From Candidatus Caldarchaeum subterraneum (GTDB lineage: Archaea; Thermoproteota; Nitrososphaeria_A; Caldarchaeales; Caldarchaeaceae), in the NCBI GenBank assembly GCA_000270325.1, contig BA000048.1:1251494-1315493 (forward strand): DNA of 64,000 bases. The letters run 5' to 3'. The translations under genes and the position numbers were made by a program. The notes under the pieces are model-generated. The model made no database searches. It saw nothing but the letters and a program-made list of their open reading frames with translations, and had not been told where the DNA came from. Below are positions 1 through 9,299 of the stretch, in pieces (the first letter of the stretch is position 1; each line of letters starts with the position of its first letter).

Positions 1-506
1 TCACAGAGGTCTTCATCGTGTTGCCATTCCTCCCAACACTAATAATGGTCTCAACATTGTATAAAATCGACATCTGGACAATACTTCTCGTAGTGATAAT
101 TCTCCTCTCTTTCGGACCTGGTGTTAAGAATTACAGGGCTGTTTTTCTACAGCTCAAAGAGTCACAATACATCGAGGCGGCTAAAGCCTTCGGAGCTGGC
201 GCTCCGAGAATAATCCTCCTACATCTGGTGCCTAGGGTAATACCCACCATGATACCGGCAATAGTCTACTCGGTTGCAGACTTTGTGTTCTTAGAGGCGG
301 CCTTAGCTATATTGGGCATAGGCGACCCACGGACACCTACGTGGGGCAAAGTGATAGAAGACTCTTTCTACGGCGGCGCCTTATTCAAAGGACTCTACTA
401 CTGGACACTACAGCCAGCATTTCTACTGCTAATAACATCTCTGAGTTTTGCGCTCGTTGGTCTGACGTTGGACAAGATATTTAACCCGAGGCTTAGAGAG
501 GTGTGA
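1..506 (+). CDS. Peptide/nickel-type ABC transporter permease (DppC/OppC family), 5'-truncated by window edge
   Basis: Inner-membrane permease of an oligopeptide-type ABC importer. The open frame runs back to the first bases of the window, so the true start lies outside. The visible part has several hydrophobic segments and the cytoplasmic EAA loop (EAAKAFGAGAPRIILLH, about residues 53-69 of the part from base 18), which docks on the ATPase subunits. The C-terminal part keeps the family pattern of a Gly-Asp-Pro loop followed by TPTWG before the last membrane helices. It is followed by a small membrane protein gene and by two ATPase genes of the same transporter class, so this is the end of a dpp/opp operon. 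The ligand cannot be read from the permease. Confidence 0.9.
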   Translation, partial: TEVFIVLPFLPTLIMVSTLYKIDIWTILLVVIILLSFGPGVKNYRAVFLQLKESQYIEAAKAFGAGAPRIILLHLVPRVIPTMIPAIVYSVADFVFLEAALAILGIGDPRTPTWGKVIEDSFYGGALFKGLYYWTLQPAFLLLITSLSFALVGLTLDKIFNPRLREV

Positions 507-512
507 GATAAT

Positions 513-707
513 TTGCTAAACAACGAGTACGTCGAGGTGTTGGTTGGCGGCGCGATGATGGTGACTGCGGTTGCCGTCGCATTTTTGATGGTTATCGGAT
601 TTCTTGAGAAGGATTTGCTCATCAGTTTTGTAACCTACGCAGCATCGCTGGCGGGCTTTGCAGTAGGGCTTCACGGCATCTTCATGATTCACAGAGGCAA
701 GGAGTGA
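513..707 (+). CDS. Small two-helix membrane protein of unknown function
   Basis: A 64-residue protein starting with TTG six bases after the permease stop and ending six bases before the next start, so it is translated within the transporter operon. It has two hydrophobic segments (about residues 7-28 and 34-58) and a basic C-terminus. No family is recognised. The tight spacing suggests a function with the transporter, but that is inference. A GAGGTG stretch just upstream (498-503) could serve as ribosome-binding site. Confidence 0.55.
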   Translation: MLNNEYVEVLVGGAMMVTAVAVAFLMVIGFLEKDLLISFVTYAASLAGFAVGLHGIFMIHRGKE

Positions 708-713
708 TTCTAC

Positions 714-1697
714 ATGGAGGATAAAGAGTCCAACGACGCATTGTTATCGGTTAAAAATTTGGTTCTCCATTTCACTACATCCCGCGGCATGGTAAGGGCT
801 GTTGACGGGGTCTCTTTTTCGGTAAGGCATGGAGAAACGCTTGCCCTCGTGGGTGAAAGCGGGTCAGGAAAATCCTCCACTGCACTAGCAATAATCAGGC
901 TTCTCCCCAGAAATGTAGCAGCTTACAGGGGCTCAATAATTTTTGAGAAAACGGAGTTGATGAATCTGGATGATGAAGAGTTTAGGAAAAGAGTTCGGGT
1001 GGGAGGTATATCAATGGTGTTCCAGGGAGCGATGAATTCTTTCAATCCTGTTTTGAGGGTTGGGTTTCAGGTGGCTGAGCCACTTGTCGTAAACATGGGG
1101 ATGCCGAGAGAGGAAGCCTACAAGAAGGCGGAGGATGCTCTCGAACTTGTGGGACTGGAGAGGTCAATGGCTCAAAGATACCCCTTCGAGTTGAGCGGCG
1201 GAATGAAGCAAAGAGCCCTAATCGCCATGGCTCTAATCACCAATCCTAAGCTTTTGATCTTGGATGAGCCGACCTCGGCACTCGATGTAATGACTCAAGC
1301 GAACGTGATGAATCTTTTGAAGAAATTGAAGAAGGAGCTTGGCTTGACGTACATCTTCATCACACACGACCTTGCTTTGGCGAGCGAGCTGGCTGACAGG
1401 GTTGCGGTCATGTATGGAGGGTTGCTAGCTGAACTCGGACCCTCTGACGAGCTGTACCCCCAACCAAGGCATCCATACACCGAACTTTTGATAAACAGTG
1501 TACCTTTTCTCCGACAGGATAAAGAGCCGACATTCATAAAAGGATCTCCTCCAGATCCTGTAGAGCCTCCCACAGGCTGCCGCTTCCATCCGAGATGCCC
1601 ATACTTCATCAAGGGAAAGTGCGATGTCTCTACACCTCCCATGTTCAAGGTCGACGGCGAACACTGGGCCGCGTGTTGGTTACTGGAGGAAAAATAG
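714..1697 (+). CDS. Oligopeptide ABC transporter ATP-binding protein (DppD/OppD family)
   Basis: Cytoplasmic ATPase that powers peptide import. A complete ABC domain is visible: Walker A GESGSGKS at residues 47-54, signature LSGGMKQR near residue 160, and Walker B LLILDEPTSALD just after. The C-terminus carries the oligopeptide/dipeptide (oligo_HPY) extension with the cysteine cluster CRFHPRCPY...KCDV...AACW, which in OppD/DppD-type ATPases binds an iron-sulfur cluster. Length (327 residues) is normal for the family. It is followed after four bases by its partner ATPase. Confidence 0.95.
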   Translation: MEDKESNDALLSVKNLVLHFTTSRGMVRAVDGVSFSVRHGETLALVGESGSGKSSTALAIIRLLPRNVAAYRGSIIFEKTELMNLDDEEFRKRVRVGGISMVFQGAMNSFNPVLRVGFQVAEPLVVNMGMPREEAYKKAEDALELVGLERSMAQRYPFELSGGMKQRALIAMALITNPKLLILDEPTSALDVMTQANVMNLLKKLKKELGLTYIFITHDLALASELADRVAVMYGGLLAELGPSDELYPQPRHPYTELLINSVPFLRQDKEPTFIKGSPPDPVEPPTGCRFHPRCPYFIKGKCDVSTPPMFKVDGEHWAACWLLEEK

Positions 1698-1700
1698 GAA

Positions 1701-2696
1701 ATGACGACAGAGTCCTTGGTTAGAACAGAGGAGCTGAAGATATACTTCCCAGTGAGGAAATTCTTAAGCACCGTCGGAGAGGTTAAGGCGGTTGACGGCG
1801 TCAACTTATCAATAGGCCGCAAGGAAACTGTGGCGCTGGTGGGTGAAAGCGGCTGCGGAAAAACCACGTTAGGAAGAGCCCTTCTTGGACTGGTCAAACC
1901 AAAATCAGGCAAAATCTTGTTTGACGGAATAGACCTGACAACTTTGGGTGAAAGGGAACTGAAGCTTATGCGGAGAAGAATGGGGGTTGTTTTTCAGGAC
2001 CCGTACGCTAGCCTCAACCCTTCCTTCACCGTTTACAGAATCGTTGAGGAGCCGCTTGTCGTCAATAAGATAGGGACCGGGGAGGAGAGGAGAGAGATGG
2101 TTTTGAAGGCTTTGGAGGAGGTGAAGCTTAACCCGGCGGAGTTCTTTGCCTCAAAGTATCCCCACATGCTCAGCGGTGGCCAGAGACAGAGGGTAGCCAT
2201 AGCGAGAGCGATTATCACGAAGCCCGAGTTCGTCGTGACCGATGAACCTGTTTCGATGCTTGACGCCTCCATCAGAGTTGAGATACTTCTGCTGTTTAGA
2301 GAAATACAGAAGAAGCACAGCGTATCGTTCCTCTACATCACACACGACCTCGCCACAGCAAAATACTTCTCTGATAAGATAGCTATAATGTATGCTGGAC
2401 GAATTGTGGAGACAGGTCCCACCAAAGCAGTTCTGTCCGAGCCTCGCCACCCCTACACCCAAGCCCTTGTAGATGCTATACCAGACCCAGATCCAGCAAA
2501 CAGGTTTGTGATGAGGAAGGTTCCAGTCGGTCAGCCGCCGAGTCTCGTTAACCCGCCTAAGGGTTGCCGTTTTCATCCACGTTGTCCATTCTTCATGCCT
2601 GGTAAATGCGATGTCTTGGGGCCGCCGATGTACCGTGTCGGGGGTGAGAGGTTTTCCGCGTGTTTTCTACACGAGGATAAAGTCACGATTAAATAG
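1701..2696 (+). CDS. Oligopeptide ABC transporter ATP-binding protein (DppF/OppF family)
   Basis: Second ATPase of the heterodimeric peptide importer. Walker A is GESGCGKT (about residues 49-56), the signature is LSGGQRQR and Walker B ends VTDEPVSMLDAS. The Q-loop region VVFQDPYASLNP is typical of DppF. The C-terminal HPY extension again has the four-cysteine pattern CRFHPRCPF...KCDV...SACF. Its 331 residues are full length. It is the last recognisable gene of the transporter operon. Confidence 0.95.
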   Translation: MTTESLVRTEELKIYFPVRKFLSTVGEVKAVDGVNLSIGRKETVALVGESGCGKTTLGRALLGLVKPKSGKILFDGIDLTTLGERELKLMRRRMGVVFQDPYASLNPSFTVYRIVEEPLVVNKIGTGEERREMVLKALEEVKLNPAEFFASKYPHMLSGGQRQRVAIARAIITKPEFVVTDEPVSMLDASIRVEILLLFREIQKKHSVSFLYITHDLATAKYFSDKIAIMYAGRIVETGPTKAVLSEPRHPYTQALVDAIPDPDPANRFVMRKVPVGQPPSLVNPPKGCRFHPRCPFFMPGKCDVLGPPMYRVGGERFSACFLHEDKVTIK

Positions 2697-2720
2697 ACGA
2701 TGGACACTTGTTGAGTCGAC

Positions 2721-3443
2721 ATGTCGGAGGCCTTCTCAAAAGCTTTCAAGCATGTGTTGGAGCAGCTTGGCAAAAACGTTCCCGAGGCCGTGATTATGGA
2801 GAAGATGCCCGAGTTCAGGGACGGTGCATTCGTGGTCAACAGATACATCCCAGCCACGCCGCCGCTGCTGGGAATGGCTCTCAAAACCCCATTACCGGGC
2901 ATCACATCCGCCGAGAACCTTGGAAAAATAGAGAGGTTTGCTAAAAGGAGGGGCCTTGGACTGTTTATAGAAGGCGACAACATCTACCTTGTTACACGAG
3001 ACGGTGTGAGAAGGGCTTTGCTGAGGCCCGACCTTTTCGCGGCCACCACTCCTCAGCTCTTCGAAAACATAGGAAAAACCTTCTACAACATATCGCCCGA
3101 CCTTGTCTCCGAGCTGGAGACAAAGGAAGGATTCTCCGCGGCAATTGCGCGAATCCTAGCCGACAAGATGCTCGTAACCAAGGCCGTTGTCGCCCTTTTC
3201 ATCATACTAACTCCGGCTCTATGGATAGCCATCTCCTCCTTCTTGACCGAGTCGCTTTTCTACCCACGATGGGCCATGATATTATCAGGCATAGTCGGCA
3301 TCGGCATAACAGTATACGTGGTCAGACTCTACTTCAGAGAAAACTTTCCCGAACTGTTTGAGAAAACCGACACAGCGTTGCTAAAAACCAACCCCGGGTC
3401 AGGAGAAAAACAGAGAGAGACAGCTGCCCCTGTTAAAGAGTGA
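2721..3443 (+). CDS. Uncharacterised protein with two C-terminal membrane helices
   Basis: A 240-residue protein not recognised by family. Residues 1-150 look soluble and mixed alpha/beta. Two hydrophobic helices (about residues 153-172 and 184-203) are followed by a charged tail of about 35 residues. The start ATG lies 24 bases after dppF, so it may be the last gene of that transcript, but it faces the convergent nuoM gene with only eight bases between stops. Membrane association is inferred from composition only. Confidence 0.6.
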   Translation: MSEAFSKAFKHVLEQLGKNVPEAVIMEKMPEFRDGAFVVNRYIPATPPLLGMALKTPLPGITSAENLGKIERFAKRRGLGLFIEGDNIYLVTRDGVRRALLRPDLFAATTPQLFENIGKTFYNISPDLVSELETKEGFSAAIARILADKMLVTKAVVALFIILTPALWIAISSFLTESLFYPRWAMILSGIVGIGITVYVVRLYFRENFPELFEKTDTALLKTNPGSGEKQRETAAPVKE

Positions 3444-3451
3444 GCAGTAAA

Positions 3452-4942
3452 TTAAGCGGCGGCGTTTAAGACAAGGGCCGCGGCGCTGTTTCCGATTACT
3501 GTGAGGATTGGTGACGCGAGGAAACCTAACACGATGACGAGAGCCAGCAGAGGTGACATGGGTGCGGTCATCAGGGCGCCCGGGTCTCTGCCCTCTACAC
3601 GTCCTTCACCGAAGAAAACAGCCCGCACCATTCTCAGATAGTATCCAGCCGTGATGGCGGTGGCAAACACAGCGACTGCGACAAATATGCTCCACCCAGC
3701 CTCGACCCCTCCCGCGAATATCATCCATTCGCTCATGAACCCGCCCAGTGGAGGGGTGCCGGCTATTGAGAGTCCGCCGACCAGCATGGCTATTGTGGTG
3801 AGGGGCATTTTTGAGCTGAGGCCCCCTAGTTTGCGGATGTCTCTTTCATGTACCTCGTGGATGAGGACGCCCGCGGCCATGAAGAGGAGGCTTTTGGCGA
3901 AGCCGTGGTTGAGTACGTGGAACAAGGCTCCCTGCACGCCGGCTAGGTTAGCCGCCGCAAGCCCGAAAACGATGTAGCCTATCTGGCTGATGCTGCTGTA
4001 GGCGAGCAGCCTTTTCACGTCTGATTGCACAAGCGCCATCACCCCGCCCCAAACCATGCTGATAAGCGCTAAGATAGCTATGGGCAGTCTTAGGTCCATC
4101 ATGGTGAAGGGCATTATTCCGAGGACGAGCCTCGCGACAGCGTAGACACCTGTCTTAATCATCACCCCGCTCAAGAGAACGCTGATGGGTGTGGGTGCTT
4201 CTGCATGGGCGTCGGGCAGCCACGTGTGGAAGGGGAAAACAGCCATCTTAACAGCCGCTCCTATAAAAATCAGAACGGCTATCGATGTGAGAACGGGGCG
4301 TAGTGTCTCGGAGGCCAGCATAGCTTTTTCGGAGAGGGAGAAGATGTTTAGGTCGCCGAAGACCGCGGCGAGCCAAGCTATGCCGATGAGGAGCGAGAGA
4401 GCACCCGCGTGTGTAAAAATGAAGTATTTGAAACCAATTAGTCTCGGGTTACCTGTGCCCCAATAAGCTATCAACGCATATGATGGGATGAGCATTAGCT
4501 CCCAGAAGATGTAGAAGAGGAAAAGGTTGGAGACGAGGACGACGCCGATCATTCCGCCGACGAAGAGCGTCAAAAGCGTGAAGTAGGATGTTAAGCCATG
4601 TTCTTTCTCCATGTATTTTCCTGAGTAAACTGTCGCGAGGAATCCGACTAGAGTTATTAGTAATACGAATGGGTAGCTGAGGCTGTCAAGCACCAGTCCC
4701 ACGCTGAGGCCGAGAAACGGCACCCACTCATACTCTTCATGGAAACCGACGCCGTTCAACACCATGGGAGTGAGGCTGAGGAAAACAGCCAAAGGGACAA
4801 GGAGAACAACAGAGGAGAAGAGATAGGCCGCCCGCCAAGAAGCAACTCTACCCACTAGATACACAAACGGGGTCATAGCTATGGGAAGGAAGACCGCGAG
4901 CGATAGAAGAGGAATATCAAGCTGTGTACCGGGCAGCATCAT
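3452..4942 (-). CDS. nuoM: NADH-quinone oxidoreductase subunit M-like proton-pumping subunit
   Basis: Antiporter-like membrane subunit of respiratory complex I (or a related Fpo/Mrp-type complex). About fourteen hydrophobic helices are visible. The hallmark helix 7-8 region LPDAHAEAPTPISVLLSGV followed by KTGVYAVAR contains the lysine and glutamate network of proton channels. The broken helix 12 region is also present. I choose the ATG at 4942 because a TATA-like element (about 4967-4976) lies 25-30 nt upstream; a TTG four codons earlier (4954) is also possible. nuoL lies upstream on the same strand but is separated by an oppositely oriented gene, so the two are not one transcript as in the usual L-M-N order. 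Confidence 0.93.
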   Translation of the reverse strand: MMLPGTQLDIPLLSLAVFLPIAMTPFVYLVGRVASWRAAYLFSSVVLLVPLAVFLSLTPMVLNGVGFHEEYEWVPFLGLSVGLVLDSLSYPFVLLITLVGFLATVYSGKYMEKEHGLTSYFTLLTLFVGGMIGVVLVSNLFLFYIFWELMLIPSYALIAYWGTGNPRLIGFKYFIFTHAGALSLLIGIAWLAAVFGDLNIFSLSEKAMLASETLRPVLTSIAVLIFIGAAVKMAVFPFHTWLPDAHAEAPTPISVLLSGVMIKTGVYAVARLVLGIMPFTMMDLRLPIAILALISMVWGGVMALVQSDVKRLLAYSSISQIGYIVFGLAAANLAGVQGALFHVLNHGFAKSLLFMAAGVLIHEVHERDIRKLGGLSSKMPLTTIAMLVGGLSIAGTPPLGGFMSEWMIFAGGVEAGWSIFVAVAVFATAITAGYYLRMVRAVFFGEGRVEGRDPGALMTAPMSPLLALVIVLGFLASPILTVIGNSAAALVLNAAA

Positions 4943-5080
4943 CCATCCAGTCAAAAACTACAATATAATGCTAAGCCGGTCTCCGCCCATGGCCAAACAT
5001 GTTCGCCGAGGTCGAACTTCGCCATTCTGCTGCTTCAGAAGTCGTATGACAGGGCTGTGAACCCTTGTAATGGCTTCTAC

Positions 5081-6463
5081 ATGCTTATTAGGATAGTATT
5101 ACCTCTACCCTTTAGAGAGTTGAGCGGTGAAAGACCGCGCCCCTTCGCAGGGGAGCAGTTCAAGACTGGTAATAAAGAATTCGACGAGATAGTGAAGTTC
5201 ACCGGAGGCGCTGCTGTTCTTGTGCTTGACGAGAGCTTCGCCGAGGGAAGGAATTTCATACAGACGTTGTTCGCGAAAAAGCCTATCATGGAAATTATTT
5301 CTCCGCGCGGTTCTTCTGAGAGCAGGAATGTCCTTCACGTGGAGGTTGACAACCTTCAGTCGCTTTCCATTCAGGTGAACACAGTGAGGAAAACGCATCA
5401 ACCGATGATTCTCCTACATCTCTATCTTCCAGACATCTTAGTGAAACACGGTGAAGAAAACGTTCTGAGAATGATTAATTTCTGGCTTGACGAGATTAGG
5501 AGAAACGGGCATCTCGAGTTCTTCATCATACCCAAGCATACTTTCATCGATTTTGAGAGAAAACTCCTCTCCATAGTCGATGGCGCTCTTGAGCTGAGTG
5601 TGGAGAAGAAACAATCTGGCTATGAAACATTTTTTACACCTATAAGGCTCTCGGATGATAGACACAATCTTAAACCAGTCTCATACGTCATCGAAGACGG
5701 TAAACTATTGGTAAGGCCTCAGATGCAGACTCCTGAGTCTGCTCTTGCGAGGGTAAGGCAGTTGATTATGTCGGGAGAGGAGGTTAAGGTTGTTCTCACG
5801 GGTAAACAGGCTGGTAAAATATCCTTGAGCCACTATTTTCTGCTGAGAGAAGTTTCGGGCTGGAGCTTAGGCTGGATTGCTGAAGCATTCTGGGACGAAT
5901 TGGATGACGTGTTAAAAAGCCTCGGAATCCTGTATGACAGCGGGGTCATCAAGTTTGTGACAATTCCTGTTGAAAGGTCTTTTCTCGCCGAAAAAGTGGG
6001 TAACTATGGTCAGAAGCTTGCCGTTGTTTTCACGGCGGGGTTTGAAGAATTAGCCGAAACCGTAACAGGTTATCTCAACCACGACAAGGATAAAGATTTG
6101 AAACTTGGCTACACCTTGAGCTACCTACGGCAGCTCTACGCACGGCTCTACGCATACGCCCGCGCCTCCATAGAGAGCACTTCATTCGACACTCTTTTGG
6201 CTAAAATGTTGAGAGAGCAGCTTGGGTTGAAGGCGGATGTTAAGAAGAAATCATCCAAGATTTTCGTGGTGGAGGTGAAGAGCTGCCCCGTATGCGGCGA
6301 GTTGGACACCATCGAGGACCCGCAACACTGTCAGGAGGCCTTTTCACCGATGTTAAGTGGTGCTGCCAGGGCTGTTTTAAAGACTGGTGTGGAGGTTTCG
6401 GAGCTGGAGTGCAGCGGTAAGGGGGGCAAGAAATGCGTCTTCGTGGTCAAGGTTCTTAGCTGA
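5081..6463 (+). CDS. V4R-domain protein with degenerate KaiC-like N-terminal domain
   Basis: A signalling-type protein of about 460 residues. The C-terminus is a V4R (4-vinyl-reductase) domain, recognised by the cysteine pattern CPVCGELDTIEDPQHC, and a final KKCVFVVKV strand; V4R domains bind small hydrophobic molecules or metals. The N-terminal 190 residues follow the strand order of a RecA/KaiC-like ATPase, but the P-loop position reads LDESFAEGRNF with no GKT/S, so ATP hydrolysis is unlikely. GTG at 5057 would add eight residues; ATG at 5081 is preferred. The gene lies between nuoM and nuoL on the opposite strand and its stop overlaps the nuoL stop by eight bases. A regulatory role for energy metabolism is only suggested by position. 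Confidence 0.65.
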   Translation: MLIRIVLPLPFRELSGERPRPFAGEQFKTGNKEFDEIVKFTGGAAVLVLDESFAEGRNFIQTLFAKKPIMEIISPRGSSESRNVLHVEVDNLQSLSIQVNTVRKTHQPMILLHLYLPDILVKHGEENVLRMINFWLDEIRRNGHLEFFIIPKHTFIDFERKLLSIVDGALELSVEKKQSGYETFFTPIRLSDDRHNLKPVSYVIEDGKLLVRPQMQTPESALARVRQLIMSGEEVKVVLTGKQAGKISLSHYFLLREVSGWSLGWIAEAFWDELDDVLKSLGILYDSGVIKFVTIPVERSFLAEKVGNYGQKLAVVFTAGFEELAETVTGYLNHDKDKDLKLGYTLSYLRQLYARLYAYARASIESTSFDTLLAKMLREQLGLKADVKKKSSKIFVVEVKSCPVCGELDTIEDPQHCQEAFSPMLSGAARAVLKTGVEVSELECSGKGGKKCVFVVKVLS

Positions 6464-8369
6464 CGCCGAAGAATACCCTGAGGAGAAGTAGTAGTAGAAT
6501 TGCGAGGCCGAGGATGAGGCCGCTGATGTTGATGTTGCTCTGGCCTGTCTGGATGCTGCGGAACACCTGTACAAAGGCTACGGTGGCTCTTGAGAGGAAA
6601 TAGTTGAAGCCGTCTATCACTTTGACCTCTATGAAGCGGTAGATGATGGAGCCGAGCCTGTCGAGGCCGTTGACAAACACTTTGTAGTAGAAGGCGTCTA
6701 TGTAGTAGCGGTTTTCAAGCAATCTATGCAGCCCCGCCCCTAAGCCCGATTGTCTAACGGCTGCGGGGTCCCTGACGCCGCCGATGTAGTATAGGTAGCC
6801 GAGACCACCGCCTAAGGCAAGGATGGCCGCGGTGGAGGCGTAGGTGGTTAGGCTTACCCCTATTTCGCCATGTAGCCCGAGGTAGTGGTGAAATTCTTCC
6901 TCGAAGAATGGGCCTGCTACGCCTATGAAAACCGATAGGGCCGCGAGTATGATGAGCGGTATTGTCATGACTTTCGGTGCCTCGTGGACATGGTTGTGGT
7001 GGCCGTTGCTCGGAGGTGCTAGGAAGACTTTGTAGAGCCATCGGAGGCTGTAGGCCACTGTGAGTATGGAGGCGCCTGTGATGAAGAGATAGACGGGGAT
7101 GTTGAGGGCCTGCAGCGAGGATTCGATGACGAGGTCCTTGCTCCAGAAGCCGCTGAACAAAGGCACCCCCGAAAGAGACAACACCCCGACTGCCGAGGTC
7201 CAGAAGGTTATGGGCATACTCTTCCTCAGCCCACCCATTTCATCGAGGTTGTTTGTGTGAACAGCGTGGATAACCGCCCCAGCCGCCAAGAAGAGAAGTG
7301 CCTTGAAGATGCTGTGGCTGAGGAGATGGAAAGTTCCGCCAAACAAACCTATCTCCGAGCCCATGCCAAGGGCCGCGAGCATGAGGCCCAGCTGGCTAAT
7401 CGTCGAGTATGCAATCACTCTCTTGATGTCGTTGGAGACGAGGCCCATCGTCGCGGCGAAGAAGGCGGTGAAGCCCGCGAGCGTCGCAACAATCAGATAC
7501 CAGTCGGCGAACAAAGCTGGTGGAAATTCTTCAAAAGGTATCACCGTGTAAATCATTCGCGCGACAAGGTAGACACCAGCTTTGACCATGGTGGCGGCGT
7601 GGATTAGAGCTGAGACCGGTGTCGGGCCCTCCATCGCATCGGGCAACCATACATGGAGCGGGAACTGGGCAGACTTGCCTACTGCGCCGCCGAAAAGCAG
7701 CAGCAACGGTATAACTAGGAAGCCGGCGGAAACCACACCTGTCCGCAACCCCTCGGCTATGCTCTTGCTTAGTTCGCTGTAGCTGAAGGTGCCGAACAAC
7801 GCGAAGAGAATCAGGATGCCTACAAGCATCGACGCATCCCCTATCCTCGTCGTGACAAAGGCTTTGATGCCCGCGTGGTTAGCCTCAGGCTTCTTGTTGT
7901 AGAAGCTGATGAGGCCGTAGCTGCAGAGGCCGACGATCTCCCAGCCAATGTATAGCATTAACAGGTTCTCCGACATCACGAGAAGAGTCATGCCGCCTAT
8001 GAAGAAGAGCATGTAGAAGTAGTAACGCGGAAGCCCCTCCTCGTGAGCCATGTAGCCGACGCTGTACAACACTATCAGAGAACCTATGCCGGTAGCTATC
8101 GAGGCCATCAAGACGCTGAGAGGGTCGACGAGAAGGCTCGCCTCTATGAAACGGTCTCCGCCAAGAGGAATCCACGGAACTCGAATAACTTGAGAATATT
8201 TCCCACCATACACGTCGGGAATCATGGAGAGGCTGAATCCAGCGGCGAGAAACGCTACGGCGACAGAGTAAACTTCTCCAACACGTTTACCGGCTTTGAA
8301 GAAAGCGGGGACAAAGAGGCTGCCGAGAAGAGGGACAACCCATGCAAGCCAGGGAGCCAGAGGCAACAT
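6456..8369 (-). CDS. nuoL: NADH-quinone oxidoreductase subunit L-like proton-pumping subunit
   Basis: Largest antiporter-like membrane subunit of complex I, 637 residues. Many hydrophobic helices are seen, with the conserved segment LPDAMEGPTPVSALIHAAT followed by VKAGVYLVAR. A C-terminal amphipathic stretch plus final membrane helix agrees with the lateral helix HL and anchor of NuoL, which distinguishes it from NuoM and NuoN. A histidine-rich loop (HHNHVH, about residue 465) is visible. A TATA-like element at about 8396-8405 precedes the ATG by about 30 nt. No nuoN, nuoK or nuoJ is seen in the window. Confidence 0.93.
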   Translation of the reverse strand: MLPLAPWLAWVVPLLGSLFVPAFFKAGKRVGEVYSVAVAFLAAGFSLSMIPDVYGGKYSQVIRVPWIPLGGDRFIEASLLVDPLSVLMASIATGIGSLIVLYSVGYMAHEEGLPRYYFYMLFFIGGMTLLVMSENLLMLYIGWEIVGLCSYGLISFYNKKPEANHAGIKAFVTTRIGDASMLVGILILFALFGTFSYSELSKSIAEGLRTGVVSAGFLVIPLLLLFGGAVGKSAQFPLHVWLPDAMEGPTPVSALIHAATMVKAGVYLVARMIYTVIPFEEFPPALFADWYLIVATLAGFTAFFAATMGLVSNDIKRVIAYSTISQLGLMLAALGMGSEIGLFGGTFHLLSHSIFKALLFLAAGAVIHAVHTNNLDEMGGLRKSMPITFWTSAVGVLSLSGVPLFSGFWSKDLVIESSLQALNIPVYLFITGASILTVAYSLRWLYKVFLAPPSNGHHNHVHEAPKVMTIPLIILAALSVFIGVAGPFFEEEFHHYLGLHGEIGVSLTTYASTAAILALGGGLGYLYYIGGVRDPAAVRQSGLGAGLHRLLENRYYIDAFYYKVFVNGLDRLGSIIYRFIEVKVIDGFNYFLSRATVAFVQVFRSIQTGQSNINISGLILGLAILLLLLLRVFFGVS

Positions 8370-8452
8370 ATCCTTGCCTAAACCAATCGATTTGCAATAA
8401 TTTTAGTCTCACCATGGGATAATGTTTTATTGCCACCATTCTTGTCTATGCC

Positions 8453-8785
8453 GTGCTACGCCTGTTTCTGGTTCCCTACCCAAGGGATAGAGACTATGCA
8501 TCATGGTGTAGAAGCCTTGTTTCTCGAAGACTCGCCGCAAGCATAAACGCCGCAAACGTAGTTTCCTTTTTCTTGTGGGAAAACAGGTTAAACGAAGTGG
8601 AGGAGGTGCTGCTCTTCATCAAGACAAGCTCGGCCAAGGCTGATGAGTTGCGGAAAGTGCTGGAGTCGGAGCATCCCTACCGTGTCCCAGCCATCATCGA
8701 GATATCTCCCGAGAAAGTGAACACAAAATATCTGGAATGGGTTGTGGAGACCACGGGGAATGAGGCGTTTTCTGGCTCTGGTTAA
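8453..8785 (+). CDS. cutA: CutA-like divalent cation tolerance protein
   Basis: Small trimeric ferredoxin-like protein of the CutA1 family. The pattern RLAASINAANVVSFFLWENRLNE is kept in pieces, followed by EEVLLFIKT, HPYRVPAIIEI and a final YLEWVVETTG, all typical of the family, and the 110-residue length is normal. CutA is linked to metal ion tolerance, though its molecular role is unsettled. A TATA-like element (8424-8432) sits about 25 nt before the GTG start, suggesting a leaderless message. The stop overlaps the next gene's likely start by 26 bases, so the two are probably co-transcribed. Confidence 0.85.
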   Translation: MLRLFLVPYPRDRDYASWCRSLVSRRLAASINAANVVSFFLWENRLNEVEEVLLFIKTSSAKADELRKVLESEHPYRVPAIIEISPEKVNTKYLEWVVETTGNEAFSGSG

Positions 8786-9299
8786 GAACAGGGGCTATAG
8801 CCCAGCTGACTCACGCCGCCTCATAGAAGACTTCCGCACGAAGGGCCTCAAAGTTGTGGATGTCAGAGTGGCCACGAACCATGTCGAGGTCGACATACTG
8901 CATGAGAGGGCGCCCGAGCTATCTGGCGAAGAGGTCATCGCGATACTGGAGATAACCGAGAAACCCGCCTCGGCTCCGTCGGAGACAATCAAAAAAGCTG
9001 TGACTCTATTCAACAGCGAAAGATTCTGGGAGGCACATGAAACCCTTGAGCCTCTCTGGCGACAGGCGAAACCGCCTGAGAAAGAGATTCTGCACGGGTT
9101 GATACTCACCGCAGCGGCCTTTGTCCATCTCCAGAAAAATGATGTCAAAGGATTCAGGTCTATTCTGCGCAGGGCCCTCAAAGCGCTGAGCAACGCTCCA
9201 AAAACCTACCAAGGCATTTCCATCGACAGTCTCCGGAAAGAGATTGAACATGTCATGGAAAATCCTAGGCCTTTTCGAATTTTTTTGGGTGATGGCTGA
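8760..9299 (+). CDS. DUF309 domain protein with N-terminal ferredoxin-like extension
   Basis: About 179 residues from the ATG at 8760 (a TTG at 8742 would add six). The C-terminal half is a DUF309 helical domain, recognised from FNSERFWEAHETLEPLWR followed by EILHGLILTAAAFVHLQK. DUF309 proteins are small helical proteins of unknown function with conserved acidic and histidine residues. The N-terminal 80 residues show alternating strands and helices but no clear family. The gene overlaps the preceding cutA by 26 bases and the following ECF transporter gene by several bases, which implies translational coupling. Confidence 0.75.
   Translation: MRRFLALVKNRGYSPADSRRLIEDFRTKGLKVVDVRVATNHVEVDILHERAPELSGEEVIAILEITEKPASAPSETIKKAVTLFNSERFWEAHETLEPLWRQAKPPEKEILHGLILTAAAFVHLQKNDVKGFRSILRRALKALSNAPKTYQGISIDSLRKEIEHVMENPRPFRIFLGDG

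Noticed and set aside
1295..1912. Minus-strand 205-codon frame opposite the two peptide-transporter ATPase genes
   Set aside because: It is a shadow of two clear ABC ATPase genes with no domain of its own.
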